NCBI RefSeq assembly: GCF_024600715.1
Contig: NZ_CP102332.1
Coordinates: 4,092,001 to 4,156,000, forward strand
Direction: 5' to 3'
Source: Streptomyces changanensis
GTDB taxonomy: Bacteria; Actinomycetota; Actinomycetes; Streptomycetales; Streptomycetaceae
Length of the DNA stretch: 64,000 nt
In this document: in pieces, positions 40,821 to 50,468 of the stretch
Numbering within the stretch: the first letter of the stretch is position 1
How the letters are laid out: every line of letters starts with the position of its first letter
Made by a program: the position numbers and the translations under genes
The notes under the pieces: generated by a model
Told to the model about the DNA's origin: nothing
Databases searched by the model: none
What the model saw: the letters and a program-made list of their open reading frames with translations, nothing else

Positions 40821-41171
40821 CTACGTCAGCGAGCCGAGGAACGCGCCCCACGCACGGTCGCTGACGACCAGTCCGGGACGGGCGGGGTCTTTGCTGTCGC
40901 GTACGGGAACGAGCCCGGCCAACCCCCTGCCGACCTCGACGCACTCACCGCCCTGCGCGTTGCTGTGACTGGACTTCCGCCACTCGACGAAGGCGCCCCA
41001 GGCGCCGTCGGTGACGACCAGCGCGGGGCGGTGCGGGTTCTTGCTGTCGCGGACCGGTACGACACCGGTGAAACCGTCAGCGACCTCGACGCAGTCGCCG
41101 CCCCCCTGATTGCTGTAACTGGACTTGCGCCAGGCGGCGCCGCTGAGATCGGCTCGGGAGACGTGGGTCAC
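40821..41171 (-). CDS. Tandem DUF397 protein
   Basis: This 116-residue protein is made of two DUF397 domains: W14-RKSSYSN...WGAF61 and W64-RKSSHSN...WGAF, an internal duplication of 50 residues (150 bp). Single-domain DUF397 proteins (about 60-80 residues) are the norm. They are encoded beside XRE/DUF5753 regulators in Streptomyces and are thought to antagonise them in developmental control. Start GTG 41171 has GGAGG 6 nt upstream and lies 95 nt inside the end of the XRE gene, in another frame. Confidence 0.88.
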   Translation of the reverse strand: MTHVSRADLSGAAWRKSSYSNQGGGDCVEVADGFTGVVPVRDSKNPHRPALVVTDGAWGAFVEWRKSSHSNAQGGECVEVGRGLAGLVPVRDSKDPARPGLVVSDRAWGAFLGSLT

Positions 41172-41994
41172 GGTGGTCCTCCATCGCGGAACGGATCAGG
41201 CGGGCCGAAGCCTCGGGGGACAACGCCTGAGCCAGCAGATGATCGAATGCTAGGGCGTACTGGGAAACCCGCCCAGCCTGTTCGACCAGCTCTCCGGACT
41301 GTGAGTTCTCCAGGTAGGCGACCGGCAGCCGATCGAGGAACGACAGGACGGTAAGTGCACCGCTCATGACAGCCGGCGCCCCGTGTTCGAAGGGGAGTAC
41401 TTGCAGCGTAACGTTGTCCAACTGCGCTGAAACAGACAGCAGATGGCCAAGTTGTTCCTGCATCACTGCCCGTCCGCCGACGGGTCGTCGCAGAACGGCT
41501 TCATCGACGATGGCCCACAGCACGGTCGGACTCTCGCCCCCGCGCAGGATGCCCTGCCTTGCGAGCCGCGCGGTTAACAGCCCTTCGAGCCGGTCGCCGA
41601 CACTGGGCACAGCATCGCCCAGGAGCGACCGCGCATAAGCCGGCGTCTGCAGCAGCCCATGCACCGTATGCGCGGAGTACGTCTGGATCTTGTGTGCCTG
41701 CGGCTCCAGGTGCACGTACTTCCGCGCCCAGTCCGGAATCGGCGTCCGCACGACGTGCAGCCACAGGTCGACCAGGTCGCCGTCCGCGCCGAGGATGCGG
41801 TCGAGCGCCTCGGCGACCTGCTGCGTCGGCGTCTCCGTGCCCAGTTCGAACCGGGCGATCATGCTGTGGGCGATCGGGATCTTCTCGCCCAGCTGCCGCT
41901 GGGTCAGCTCGGCGTGCACGCGGAGCTTGCGCAGCTTCGCGCCGAAGAGCGCCGAGAGGGACTGGGTGGGATCGAGTTCCTTGGGTGCGGGCAT
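41077..41994 (-). CDS. XRE-family regulator with DUF5753 domain
   Basis: This 305-residue protein has an N-terminal helix-turn-helix at about 17-75 (LRKLRVHAELTQRQLGEKI). The DUF5753 domain follows (about 95-275), with typical segments such as YSAHTVHGLLQTPAYAR and VLPFEHGAP. It resembles WhiJ-type regulators that pair with DUF397 proteins. The Arg/Gln-rich C-terminal end (about 280-305) lies in the overlap with the DUF397 gene. ATG 41994 has GGAGA 5 nt upstream. Confidence 0.9.
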   Translation of the reverse strand: MPAPKELDPTQSLSALFGAKLRKLRVHAELTQRQLGEKIPIAHSMIARFELGTETPTQQVAEALDRILGADGDLVDLWLHVVRTPIPDWARKYVHLEPQAHKIQTYSAHTVHGLLQTPAYARSLLGDAVPSVGDRLEGLLTARLARQGILRGGESPTVLWAIVDEAVLRRPVGGRAVMQEQLGHLLSVSAQLDNVTLQVLPFEHGAPAVMSGALTVLSFLDRLPVAYLENSQSGELVEQAGRVSQYALAFDHLLAQALSPEASARLIRSAMEDHRDPRLPSRSQRRRLAQVQLQQSGGRRLRRGR

Positions 41995-42109
41995 GCGTCT
42001 CCCCGGTTTCCGCTGGTCGCCTCGTAAGTCGTAACCCCTGGTGAACGTACTGCTACGCGCCGATTCTCGGGGTGGAACGTCGAACCGGGCCCGGAAAGGG
42101 GCAACGTGC

Positions 42110-42352
42110 ATGGGGATCGCTGAACGGATGGCGGCGGCGGAGCGGATCAGGGAGGCGGAGGAGGCGCGGGACGTCCTGCGGGCCGCGCTCACCGAGGTGG
42201 GGGTGACCCTGCCGTCGCTGGGGCTCGACTGCGTGTCGCTGGCGGCGGACCCGCCGTACCCGCTGGTGGAGTTGGGCCGGTGCGCGCCGCGCACGGCCCG
42301 GCAGCTCGCGGCGGCGCTGTCGGCGGGCACCGCTCCGGGCGACCGGTCCTGA
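42110..42352 (+). CDS. Small conserved protein beside the XRE/DUF397 locus (80 aa)
   Basis: An N-terminal amphipathic helix rich in Glu, Arg and Ala is followed by TLPSLGLD and YPLVELGRC. I associate this pattern with small Streptomyces companions of XRE/DUF397 regulators. There are two Cys and no membrane segment. ATG 42110 with AAAGGGG upstream is favoured over an in-frame ATG further up. It is divergent from the XRE gene. No function is known. Confidence 0.6.
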   Translation: MGIAERMAAAERIREAEEARDVLRAALTEVGVTLPSLGLDCVSLAADPPYPLVELGRCAPRTARQLAAALSAGTAPGDRS

Positions 42353-42371
42353 CGGCGGCGGGTGGTCGGGG

Positions 42372-42587
42372 ATGTCGAGGCTGACGGTCCGGACCCTGGA
42401 GGTCACGGGCGACGGGGTCCGGGTCGGTGACGTGATCGCGGTGGGCGGGGTGCCGCACACGGTGGGGGACGTGCGTCAGGTGCTGCCGGACCGCAGGCGG
42501 CTGGAGTTCGAGGACGGGAACGCGTACGTCCTGGGGCGGACCCGCACGATCCGGGTGGTGCGTACGTCCGTGGAGCGTTCGGGCTGA
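42372..42587 (+). CDS. Small protein of the XRE/DUF397 locus (71 aa)
   Basis: It is predicted to be mostly beta-strand (short Val/Arg/Thr alternations, GDGVRVGDVIAVGG, then FEDGNAYVLG), like a small barrel or KOW-type fold. It starts 19 bases after the preceding small gene and probably shares its transcript. I do not recognise a family. A strong bidirectional hairpin follows. Confidence 0.55.
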   Translation: MSRLTVRTLEVTGDGVRVGDVIAVGGVPHTVGDVRQVLPDRRRLEFEDGNAYVLGRTRTIRVVRTSVERSG

Positions 42588-42598
42588 GGCGGGTACGG

Positions 42599-42645
42599 CG
42601 AAGGCCGCGGCCCGGACGCGGGTGCGTCCGGGGCCGCGGCCTTCG
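42599..42645. terminator. Bidirectional terminator hairpin
   Basis: CGAAGGCCGCGGCC... pairs with its complement across 42599-42645 with one bulged base (about 21 bp). It lies between the two small plus-strand genes and the convergent membrane-protein gene. Confidence 0.8.
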
Positions 42646-42660
42646 TGGCGCGGGCTCGGC

Positions 42661-43209
42661 TCAGTGGCGCGGGCGCGAGAACCAGGCGGCGCCGTCGGAC
42701 TTGCCGACGAAGACGGCCACCAGGATGGCCAGCACCGTGTGGGCGAGGCCGATGACGACGAACGGGTAGATGCCGAGGATCGCCGTGATGATGCCGAAGA
42801 CCATCGCGGTGATGCGGATGCCGTTGCCGCCGCTGCCGAACTTGGCGCCGAGGACGATGGCGAGCACGCCCCAGGCGAGGATCAGGACGGTGACGCCCCA
42901 GATCGCGCCGGTCGACATGTCGGCGAGCTGCTGGAACTGGATGTCGTTCTTCAGCGTCGGGTCTTCCTGGGCCGCGCTGATGGCGAGCGCGGTCAGGACG
43001 GCGCCGATGGCACCGATGAACTGCAGGCCGGCGATGACGAACAGCATCACGCGGGCCGCCTTGACGCCGCCCGGCATCTCCATCGGGGCACCCGGGTAAC
43101 CGGCGCCCGGGCCGTACGGCTGGACCGGCGGGGCCTGGGGGTAGCCGTAACCGGGCTGGGCGGGCTGCTGCTGCTGGCCGTAGGGGTTGTTCGGGTCGCC
43201 GAAACTCAT
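42661..43209 (-). CDS. Membrane protein with Pro/Gln/Tyr-rich tail (182 aa)
   Basis: The N-terminal 45 residues are low complexity (PYGQQQQPAQPGYGYPQAP type). Four hydrophobic helices follow at about 52-75, 97-120, 128-145 and 150-168. This is the common Streptomyces layout for small DUF4190-like or similar membrane proteins of unknown role. ATG 43209 has GGAGGA 8 nt upstream. It is divergent from folD. Confidence 0.75.
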   Translation of the reverse strand: MSFGDPNNPYGQQQQPAQPGYGYPQAPPVQPYGPGAGYPGAPMEMPGGVKAARVMLFVIAGLQFIGAIGAVLTALAISAAQEDPTLKNDIQFQQLADMSTGAIWGVTVLILAWGVLAIVLGAKFGSGGNGIRITAMVFGIITAILGIYPFVVIGLAHTVLAILVAVFVGKSDGAAWFSRPRH

Positions 43210-43353
43210 GGCGGGATTCCTCCGTGGGTCGTGCGGGGACGCGCGGTTCCGCGCGGAGGAACTGTCTGCTGCACCCATGTACGCGCCGCCCGTCCCCCCG
43301 GCACTGCCCGCGGCATTGCGCGGTCATCGTTGTATTAACATCATCTTTTTGTC

Positions 43354-43426
43354 CAGTCGGTTTGGGCGACTGTTGTGCAGATGCAACCTCTTCCGCCGGG
43401 GCTTGACGCCCCGGAATTGGAAGAGG
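43354..43426 (+). promoter_or_regulatory. Structured 5' leader of folD
   Basis: Three stems follow one another. CAGTCG/CGACTG lies at 43354-43372. A short GTT-GCA/TGC-AAC stem spans about 43371-43386. A two-part hairpin has an outer 8-bp stem CCTCTTCC/GGAAGAGG (43387-43394 with 43419-43426) and an inner 7-bp stem CCGGGGC/GCCCCGG. A small GCGG/CCGC pairing then precedes the folD Shine-Dalgarno. An AT-rich patch upstream (43328-43352) is the likely promoter. It does not match the ZTP or THF riboswitch features I know. Confidence 0.5.
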
Positions 43427-43452
43427 GCGGGGGTCTCCGCGAGGATGGGCCC

Positions 43453-44319
43453 ATGAGCGCCCAGATTCTCGACGGCAAGGCCACCGCCGCAGCGATCAAG
43501 TCCGACCTGACCGCCCGCGTGGCGGAGCTGAAGGCCGGGGGCGTCACCCCGGGACTCGGCACGCTGCTGGTCGGCGAGGACGTCGGCAGCCAGAAGTACG
43601 TGGCCGGCAAGCACCGCGACTGCGCCCAGGTGGGCATCGCGTCCATCCAGCGGGAGCTGCCCGCGACGGCGACGCAGGAGGACATCGAGGCGGTCGTCCG
43701 CGAGTTGAACGAGGACCCGGCCTGCACCGGGTACATCGTGCAGCTGCCGCTGCCCAAGGGCGTGGACACCAACCGGATCCTGGAGCTGATGGACCCGGCC
43801 AAGGACGCGGACGGCCTGCACCCGACCAACCTGGGCCGGCTCGTCCTCGGCGAGCCCGCGCCGCTGCCGTGCACGCCCGCCGGCATCGTCACGCTGCTGC
43901 GCCGTCACGGCGTGGAGATCGCCGGGGCGCACGTGGTGGTCGTCGGCCGGGGCGTCACCATCGGGCGGCCGATGCCGCTGCTGCTGACGCGCCGCTCGGA
44001 GAACGCGACGGTGACGCAGGTCCACACCGGTACCCGTGACCTCTCGGCGCACCTGCGGCGGGCCGACATCATCGTCGCCGCGGCGGGTGTGCCGCACCTG
44101 GTCAAGCCGGAGGACGTCAAGCCGGGCGCGGCCATCCTGGACGTGGGCGTCAGCCGCGACGCGAGCGGCAAGATCATGGGCGACGTGCACCCGGGCGTGC
44201 GCGAGGTGGCCGGCTGGGTCGCCCCCAACCCCGGTGGCGTGGGCCCGATGACGCGGGCGCAGCTGCTGGTCAACGTCGTCGAGGCGGCCGAGCGCGCCGC
44301 GGCCGACGCCGCGAAGTGA
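43453..44319 (+). CDS. folD: Methylene-THF dehydrogenase / methenyl-THF cyclohydrolase
   Basis: This 288-residue bifunctional enzyme makes 10-formyl-THF used by PurN and PurH. The catalytic Tyr49-x3-Lys53 is present ([12 protein letters not shown]). [11 protein letters not shown] and DGLHPTN follow, with the NADP-binding [12 protein letters not shown] and the terminal [15 protein letters not shown] 43453 has GAGGA 7 nt upstream. A DUF3017 membrane-protein gene follows closely and may be co-transcribed. Confidence 0.96.
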   Translation: MSAQILDGKATAAAIKSDLTARVAELKAGGVTPGLGTLLVGEDVGSQKYVAGKHRDCAQVGIASIQRELPATATQEDIEAVVRELNEDPACTGYIVQLPLPKGVDTNRILELMDPAKDADGLHPTNLGRLVLGEPAPLPCTPAGIVTLLRRHGVEIAGAHVVVVGRGVTIGRPMPLLLTRRSENATVTQVHTGTRDLSAHLRRADIIVAAAGVPHLVKPEDVKPGAAILDVGVSRDASGKIMGDVHPGVREVAGWVAPNPGGVGPMTRAQLLVNVVEAAERAAADAAK

Positions 44320-44336
44320 GCCGGAAGGGCCACCCC

Positions 44337-45236
44337 ATGGGCGTACGGGCGAACGACGGATCCCGCGCGGCGGGCTCCGCACCCGACACGGCGGCCACCG
44401 CCGGTGCCGGCGCGCCGGGACCGGCCGACGTACCGGGACCGGAGGGCGTGCCGGGACCGGACGACGCGCCGGACACGGTCGGCACGGCCCCGGCCGGTGA
44501 CGGCACGGCGGACGGCGCGCGCGCGACGGACGACGAGGGCGCGGCGGACGGCGCGGGCGCGACAGGTGGCGCGGGCACGGCGGAGGCCGGCGGCGACGCG
44601 GACACGGCGTCGCCCCGGGCCCCCGGCTCGGCTCCGTCCACGGCGGTCGGTGCGGCGGGTGACGTGGTGGCCGGAGCCGTCGCGGTGTCCGGCCGCCCGG
44701 CGCGACGGCCGCAGGCCCCGCAGCCCTCCCGGTCCCCGCAGTCGCCGGCACCGGACCGGGCGCGTGCCGCGAGCACGCCCCGTACCCCGGACCCGGCGGG
44801 GGAGCCGGCGCCGGACGGCGCGGAGGAGGAGTCGGCGGGCGGGACCCGGCGGCCGCCGGCCGTCACCGAGGGCACCGTCCGTCCCGAGGGCGGCGGTCGC
44901 GCGGCCCCCGGGGACGCCCCCGCGCCCGCCCGGCAGTGGCCGTTGCTCACCGTGCTCGGGATCACCGCGCTCGGACTGGTCGTCATCGGCTTCGACGCGT
45001 TCCGCCACGCGCCCCGTATCGGCGCGCTCCTGATCGGCGTCGCCCTGCTGACCGGCGCGGGACTGCGGCGGGCCCTGCCGTCGGTGGGCATGCTCGCCGT
45101 GCGGTCCCGGTTCACCGACATGATCACGTACGGGGTGCTCGGCGGGGCGATCGTGCTGTTCGCCCTCATGACGCAGCCCGACCCGTGGCTGGAGATCCCG
45201 TTCCTGAAGGAAGCCGTGCGCTTCACGGTGCGGTGA
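44337..45236 (+). CDS. DUF3017 membrane protein with long disordered tail
   Basis: In this 299-residue protein about 195 residues of Ala/Gly/Pro/Asp/Thr-rich, low-complexity sequence are followed by the DUF3017 core. The core has three hydrophobic helices (WPLLTVLGITALGLVVIGF; GALLIGVALLTGAGLRR; MITYGVLGGAIVLFAL). It is usually found right after folD in actinobacteria. ATG 44337 has GGAAGG 8 nt upstream; an earlier GTG overlapping the folD stop lacks a Shine-Dalgarno. The tail is far longer than the core needs. Confidence 0.78.
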   Translation: MGVRANDGSRAAGSAPDTAATAGAGAPGPADVPGPEGVPGPDDAPDTVGTAPAGDGTADGARATDDEGAADGAGATGGAGTAEAGGDADTASPRAPGSAPSTAVGAAGDVVAGAVAVSGRPARRPQAPQPSRSPQSPAPDRARAASTPRTPDPAGEPAPDGAEEESAGGTRRPPAVTEGTVRPEGGGRAAPGDAPAPARQWPLLTVLGITALGLVVIGFDAFRHAPRIGALLIGVALLTGAGLRRALPSVGMLAVRSRFTDMITYGVLGGAIVLFALMTQPDPWLEIPFLKEAVRFTVR

Positions 45237-45710
45237 TTGCCGGCACGCCCGGACCCCGGACCACGGCCCCGGACCCCGGCCTGCTCCCGGACCACGGCCT
45301 GATCCCGGCCTCCGGCCCAATCCCGGCGGCCCTCGGCCCCCGGCCCGCCCGGTCCCGGCTCCGGCGCTGCCCCCGGCCCGGTGGGGTCGCGTGACACGGA
45401 AGGCGGGCCGCCCCCTCGTCAGGAGGAGGGCGGCCCGCCTTCGTCGTGACCCCCGTCGGTGACGGCGCCCATCCCCTCCCCCGAGACAGGACGGGCGCCG
45501 TCCCCGCCTGAACAAGGGTCATGGACGCGCCAAAGCTGATCAAGGGACGCTCCGTTCCTGTGGCACGGAAGTGACCATTCCGGAACTCTGTGAGCACCCG
45601 GCCACGACTGGGAAACCGGGCCCCGGAGCTGCCATCCTGGCTTCGCGCGGCACGGACCGCGCCGGACGCATCGGGCGTGTCGGGCCGGTCCGGGGGACAA
45701 GGGGGAAGCA
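45237..45710. other. Spacer with terminator and regulator promoter
   Basis: There is no gene in this 474-base gap. 45240-45390 is CGG/CCC filler. 45399-45442 is a strong hairpin, annotated separately. 45500-45700 is more balanced in composition and should hold the promoter of the XRE-DUF2690 gene, although I could not fix -35/-10 boxes. Confidence 0.4.
45399..45442 (+). terminator. Terminator hairpin of the folD-DUF3017 unit
   Basis: GAAGGCGGGCCGCCC... pairs with its complement across 45399-45442 (about 19 bp with one mismatch and a short loop). Confidence 0.8.
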
Positions 45711-46994
45711 ATGCCTCGGTGGAAGGCGCTGTCGGAGGAGCTCGACCCGCAGGTGCGGGAGTTCGCCGGCCGGTTGCGTCGGCTCGTCGACCGCAGCGGA
45801 CTCGGCATCGCGGCCATCGCGGACCGCACGGGTTACAGCAGGACGTCGTGGGAGCGGTACCTGAACGGACGTCTGCTGGCACCGCGCGGCGCCGTCCTGG
45901 CGCTGGCGGAGGTCACCGGTACGAACCCTGACCACCTCATCACCCTGTGGGAGCTGGCCGAACGGGCCTGGAGCCGGGCCGAGATGCGGCACGACCTGAC
46001 GATGGAGTCGATCCGCATCGCGCAGGCCCGCGCGGCCCTCGACGACCCCGGCGCCGCGGACGCCGCGCCGCCCGCCGGCACGGTCCCCGCCTCCCTCCCG
46101 TCGACGGCCGTCCTGCCGGTGGACGCCCCGCCGGGCACCGCGCGGCCGACGGCCCCGGCGGACCGGGTGCCGCCGGGGTACGTACTGCCGGACGCCGCTC
46201 CGACCGACCACGTACCGGAGGGGTACGCCCCGACCGACCACCTGCCGCCCGGGTACGTGCCGCCGGGGCGCCTGCCGGTGGACGACCACGTGCCCGCCGG
46301 CCGGCTGCCGTCGGGGCGGGGCCCCACCACGTACGCCCCCGTGGGCCAGGCCCTCGTGGGACACGCCCCCGTGGGACACGCCCCCGTGGGCCACGGCTCC
46401 GAGGGCCACAGCCCTGTGGGCCGCGGGCCCGGCGGGACGGGGCCCGGCGGGGCGCGGGGGCGGGCGGGGCGGACGGTGGTGTCGTTCCTCGCGGGCGCCC
46501 TCGGCGCGCTCCTCGTCGTCGTCGCGGCCGTCCTCCTCACCGACCTCGGCGGCCCGCGCGGCGACCGCGCGGCCGACGCCGCCGGGGCCGGGGTCCGCCG
46601 CCCCGCCGCGCCGCCCGCGGCCCCCGCCACCAGCGCCCCGCCCCCGCTCCCCGAGGGCGTCCGCTGCTCGGGCGCCGCCTGCGGCGGGCAGGACCCGCAG
46701 GTCATGGGATGCGGCGGCCGGCATGCCACCACGGTCGCCTCCACGGTCGTCGCCACCACCATGGTCGAGGTCCGCTACAGCCAGGTGTGCGGGGCCGCCT
46801 GGGCCCGCGTCAGCCAGGCCGCGCCCGGCGACGTCGTCAGCGTCACCGCGCCCGGCGCCACCCACGACGCCACGGTCGGCGGGGCCGACGACGACGCGTA
46901 CACGCCGATGGTCGCCGTCGCCGACGGGACCGACGCCGGGGCCTGCGCGGCCCTGCGCACCACCGGGGTGAAGGGCTGCACGGCCACACCGTGA
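45711..46994 (+). CDS. Membrane-bound XRE regulator with DUF2690 domain
   Basis: This 427-residue protein has an N-terminal helix-turn-helix (about 12-70: LVDRSGLGIAAIADRTGYSRT). A Pro/Gly/Val-rich linker (about 110-250) carries repeated PxGYxP and PVGHA units. One membrane helix follows (about 258-282). The outer C-terminal DUF2690 domain (about 318-427) has CSGAACGGQDPQVMGC and two further Cys. The layout suggests that an outside signal sensed by the Cys-rich domain controls the DNA-binding part. Similar proteins are frequent in Streptomyces but uncharacterised. ATG 45711 has GGGGGAA just upstream. Confidence 0.85.
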   Translation: MPRWKALSEELDPQVREFAGRLRRLVDRSGLGIAAIADRTGYSRTSWERYLNGRLLAPRGAVLALAEVTGTNPDHLITLWELAERAWSRAEMRHDLTMESIRIAQARAALDDPGAADAAPPAGTVPASLPSTAVLPVDAPPGTARPTAPADRVPPGYVLPDAAPTDHVPEGYAPTDHLPPGYVPPGRLPVDDHVPAGRLPSGRGPTTYAPVGQALVGHAPVGHAPVGHGSEGHSPVGRGPGGTGPGGARGRAGRTVVSFLAGALGALLVVVAAVLLTDLGGPRGDRAADAAGAGVRRPAAPPAAPATSAPPPLPEGVRCSGAACGGQDPQVMGCGGRHATTVASTVVATTMVEVRYSQVCGAAWARVSQAAPGDVVSVTAPGATHDATVGGADDDAYTPMVAVADGTDAGACAALRTTGVKGCTATP

Positions 46995-47072
46995 CCGTGG
47001 CGCGTCGCCCGTTCGGGTGAGCTGCAACACAAGGGGGCGGGGGTTGGAGGGGGGTCGGGTCGGATAGCCTGA

Positions 47073-48179
<1,107 letters not shown>

Positions 48180-48183
48180 GTCG

Positions 48184-49569
48184 TCACCCGTGCCGTCCCG
48201 GCACACCCCACCGCCCCCGGTCGGCCTCCCGCCGCCGGGGGCGCGGCGTACCCCCGGGGCCGTCCGTCGCCGCCCACGCCCGCGTCCCCATCGCCTCCGC
48301 CGCCCCTGCCGGGGCCGCCTCCGCCGCCCCCAGGTAGGGGCGGCGCAGCTTCAGGAACGGCAGCTCCACCGCGTGGTACGTCAGGAACGACAGCGCCACC
48401 GTCAGCGGCAGCGCCACCGCGGCCGTCAGGGCGAACGCCGCCCACACCGGCGGCAGGGGGACCGCGGCGAGGACCCGCCCGGCGTACTCGCCCAGCACGG
48501 TCAGCACCATGAAGTGCGTCAGGTAGACCGAGTAGCTGACCTCGCCGAGCCGTGCCGCCCCCCGCGACAGCCACCCCGGCCCCTCCCGCCACGCCCGCCA
48601 CCCCGGCCCCTCCCGTCCCGCGCGCCCCGCCGGGCCCGGGACGGCCGCCGGGGTCGCGCCGCCCCCCGGGGCCGCGCGCCCCGTGGCGTCCGCGCGGCCC
48701 GTGGCGTCCGCGCGGCCCGTGGCGTCCGCGCCCGTGACGTAGACCGCGACGAAGAGCGCCCACACGGCGCCCTCCACCGTGCCCCACACCAGCTTCAGTG
48801 GGCTGTCCGAGACGAAGCCGTGCAGCTGGTTGTACGACCACAGCGCGACCACCGCTGGCCCCAGCGCCGCCCACGCCGGCCACCGGCCGCCGGCCCGCTC
48901 CCCACGGCGCAGGTACCACCAGGCGGCCAGCATGCCCAGCAGGAACTGGTCGATGCGCCCCGCCAGCCCCAGGTACAGGGCGGTCGTCGGAGGCTCCGGC
49001 ACCGGACTGCTCAGCCACACCAGCACCCGCAGGAGCGCGACGGCCCCCAGCAGCCGCAGCAGGGCGCCCGGCCCGCGCTCCGTCAGCAGCCGGTTCAGCA
49101 GCGGGAAGAGCAGGTAGAACTGCACCTCCACGCTGAGGGTCCAGAACACGCCCCCGTAGGGCTGGCCGGGCGTCGCGAACGTCAGCAGGCGCAGCACGTC
49201 CTCGTACGACACCAGCGCCACCTGCGTCGCCAGCCCGAGCACCGCGACGACCAGGTACAGCGGATAGACCCGCAGGAGCCGGTTGGTGACGAACCGTCCG
49301 TAGCGGATGGGGCGGCCGTGCGCGCCGACGGTGAAGATGAAACCGGACAGCACCATGAACAGGGCGACGGCGGTGTGCCCCTCGAAGACGAGCGTCGCGG
49401 CCGGGTTCGCCGAGTACAGCCAGCCCGTCTCCGCGGTGAACGCCCCGCCGCCCTCCAGCCGGGCGGTGAACAGCTGGCACCCGTGGTACAGCACCACGAG
49501 GACGGCGGCCGCGGCGCGCAGGTGGTCGACGGGGGCGAGGTAGACGCGGTCGCTGTCGCTGCTGCGCAT
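48184..49569 (-). CDS. Membrane acyltransferase (acyltransferase 3 family)
   Basis: This 461-residue protein has about ten membrane helices. The first contains AAAVLVVLYHGCQLF with the family His. FVTNRLLRVYPLYL and VEVQFYLLFPLL are other acyltransferase 3 signatures. Such enzymes move acetyl or other acyl groups onto sugars, lipids or polyketides. A cytoplasmic loop (about 285-335) has a GRADAT triplet repeat and Gly/Ala/Pro filler. ATG 49569 gives the usual short start before helix 1; the Shine-Dalgarno is weak. Substrate is unknown. Confidence 0.88.
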   Translation of the reverse strand: MRSSDSDRVYLAPVDHLRAAAAVLVVLYHGCQLFTARLEGGGAFTAETGWLYSANPAATLVFEGHTAVALFMVLSGFIFTVGAHGRPIRYGRFVTNRLLRVYPLYLVVAVLGLATQVALVSYEDVLRLLTFATPGQPYGGVFWTLSVEVQFYLLFPLLNRLLTERGPGALLRLLGAVALLRVLVWLSSPVPEPPTTALYLGLAGRIDQFLLGMLAAWWYLRRGERAGGRWPAWAALGPAVVALWSYNQLHGFVSDSPLKLVWGTVEGAVWALFVAVYVTGADATGRADATGRADATGRAAPGGGATPAAVPGPAGRAGREGPGWRAWREGPGWLSRGAARLGEVSYSVYLTHFMVLTVLGEYAGRVLAAVPLPPVWAAFALTAAVALPLTVALSFLTYHAVELPFLKLRRPYLGAAEAAPAGAAEAMGTRAWAATDGPGGTPRPRRREADRGRWGVPGRHG

Positions 49570-49647
49570 GATCGAACCGTAGAGCGGGCCGGACCGCGCG
49601 CCGGGGCGACCGGGCGAGCGCGGACAGCACATCATCCATACGGATCA

Positions 49648-49674
49648 TTGCGTTAGTACGATCGAATGTAGTAT
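49648..49674 (+). promoter_or_regulatory. AT-rich promoter of the small XRE/membrane operon
   Basis: TTGCGT (49648) and TAGTAT (49669) are separated by 15 nt, somewhat short. TAGTA is directly repeated (about 49654 and 49669), which may be an operator for the encoded repressor. The start ATG lies 9 nt after TAGTAT, so the transcript may be nearly leaderless. Confidence 0.4.
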
Positions 49675-49683
49675 TTCTTATAC

Positions 49684-49950
49684 ATGAGCGAGCAGGTGCA
49701 CAACAGGCTGGCCGTCGTCCGGGCCGAACGCAAGGTGTCGCGGCAGGCACTGGCGCAGGAGGTCGGCGTCCACTACCAGACCATCGGCTACATCGAGCGC
49801 GGACAGTACAACCCCAGCCTCGACCTGGCCCTGAAGCTGGCGGCCTACTTCCGACTCCCGGTGGAGGCGCTGTTCTCCCTGGAGCCGTTCCAGCCGCTCA
49901 CGACGGAGATCTACGGGGTTGACGGGGACAACGGGAGGACCACCTCATGA
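49684..49950 (+). CDS. Small XRE-family regulator
   Basis: This 88-residue protein is a single Cro/CI helix-turn-helix domain (RLAVVRAERKVSRQALAQEV, HYQTIGYIERGQYNPSLDLAL), with FRLPVEALFSLEPF at the end, as in regulators paired with a small membrane protein. Its stop overlaps the next ATG (ATGA). It probably represses its own operon. Confidence 0.9.
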   Translation: MSEQVHNRLAVVRAERKVSRQALAQEVGVHYQTIGYIERGQYNPSLDLALKLAAYFRLPVEALFSLEPFQPLTTEIYGVDGDNGRTTS

Positions 49951-50468
49951 GGACCGCCACGCGATACGACCAGCGGATGTACGCACTCATGAACCGGCGC
50001 GAGGCCGCGCCGCTCTACCGGACGGCGGCCCGCCGGCGGGCCCTGGTCGCCGCGCACGTGCTGCTCACCGCGGGGGCCGCCACCACGTGGCTCGCCATGG
50101 TCGTCGCCGACGCCACCTGGGCGGCGTTCGCGATGCTCGGCCTGCTGCTGCCCTGGGTGGTCGCCACCGGCGGCATCAACGCCGCCACCCGCGGCCTGCT
50201 CGAACTGCGCGGCCGGATGCTCGACGAGCGCCAGACCGCCGAACGCGACCGGGTCCGGGCCATCGCCCACCGGGTCACCACCGGTCTGCTCCTCCTCGGC
50301 ACCGCCGCGTTCGGGCTGCTGCTGTGGACGACGGACGTCCGGGCCGGCGGCGAGGTCGTCTTCGCGGTGCTGTTCACGGCCCTCGTCGTGCACTGGCTGA
50401 TGCCGCTGTGGGTGGCCGGACTGCGCGCCGAGGACGACGTCCGGACGGACGGCGACGACCTGCCGTAG
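49947..50468 (+). CDS. Membrane protein paired with the small XRE regulator (173 aa)
   Basis: Four hydrophobic helices are visible at about 32-52, 57-75, 110-128 and 135-152, with a charged N-terminal tail and a central ELRGRMLDERQTAERDRVR helix. XRE plus small membrane-protein pairs of this kind are widespread in Gram-positive bacteria. The membrane protein may signal to or be controlled by the regulator. It overlaps the regulator gene by 4 nt. Confidence 0.8.
   Translation: MRTATRYDQRMYALMNRREAAPLYRTAARRRALVAAHVLLTAGAATTWLAMVVADATWAAFAMLGLLLPWVVATGGINAATRGLLELRGRMLDERQTAERDRVRAIAHRVTTGLLLLGTAAFGLLLWTTDVRAGGEVVFAVLFTALVVHWLMPLWVAGLRAEDDVRTDGDDLP

Noticed and set aside
43300..43452. ZTP or THF riboswitch before folD
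   Set aside because: The conserved primary-sequence elements I know for either class cannot be found; only stems are present.
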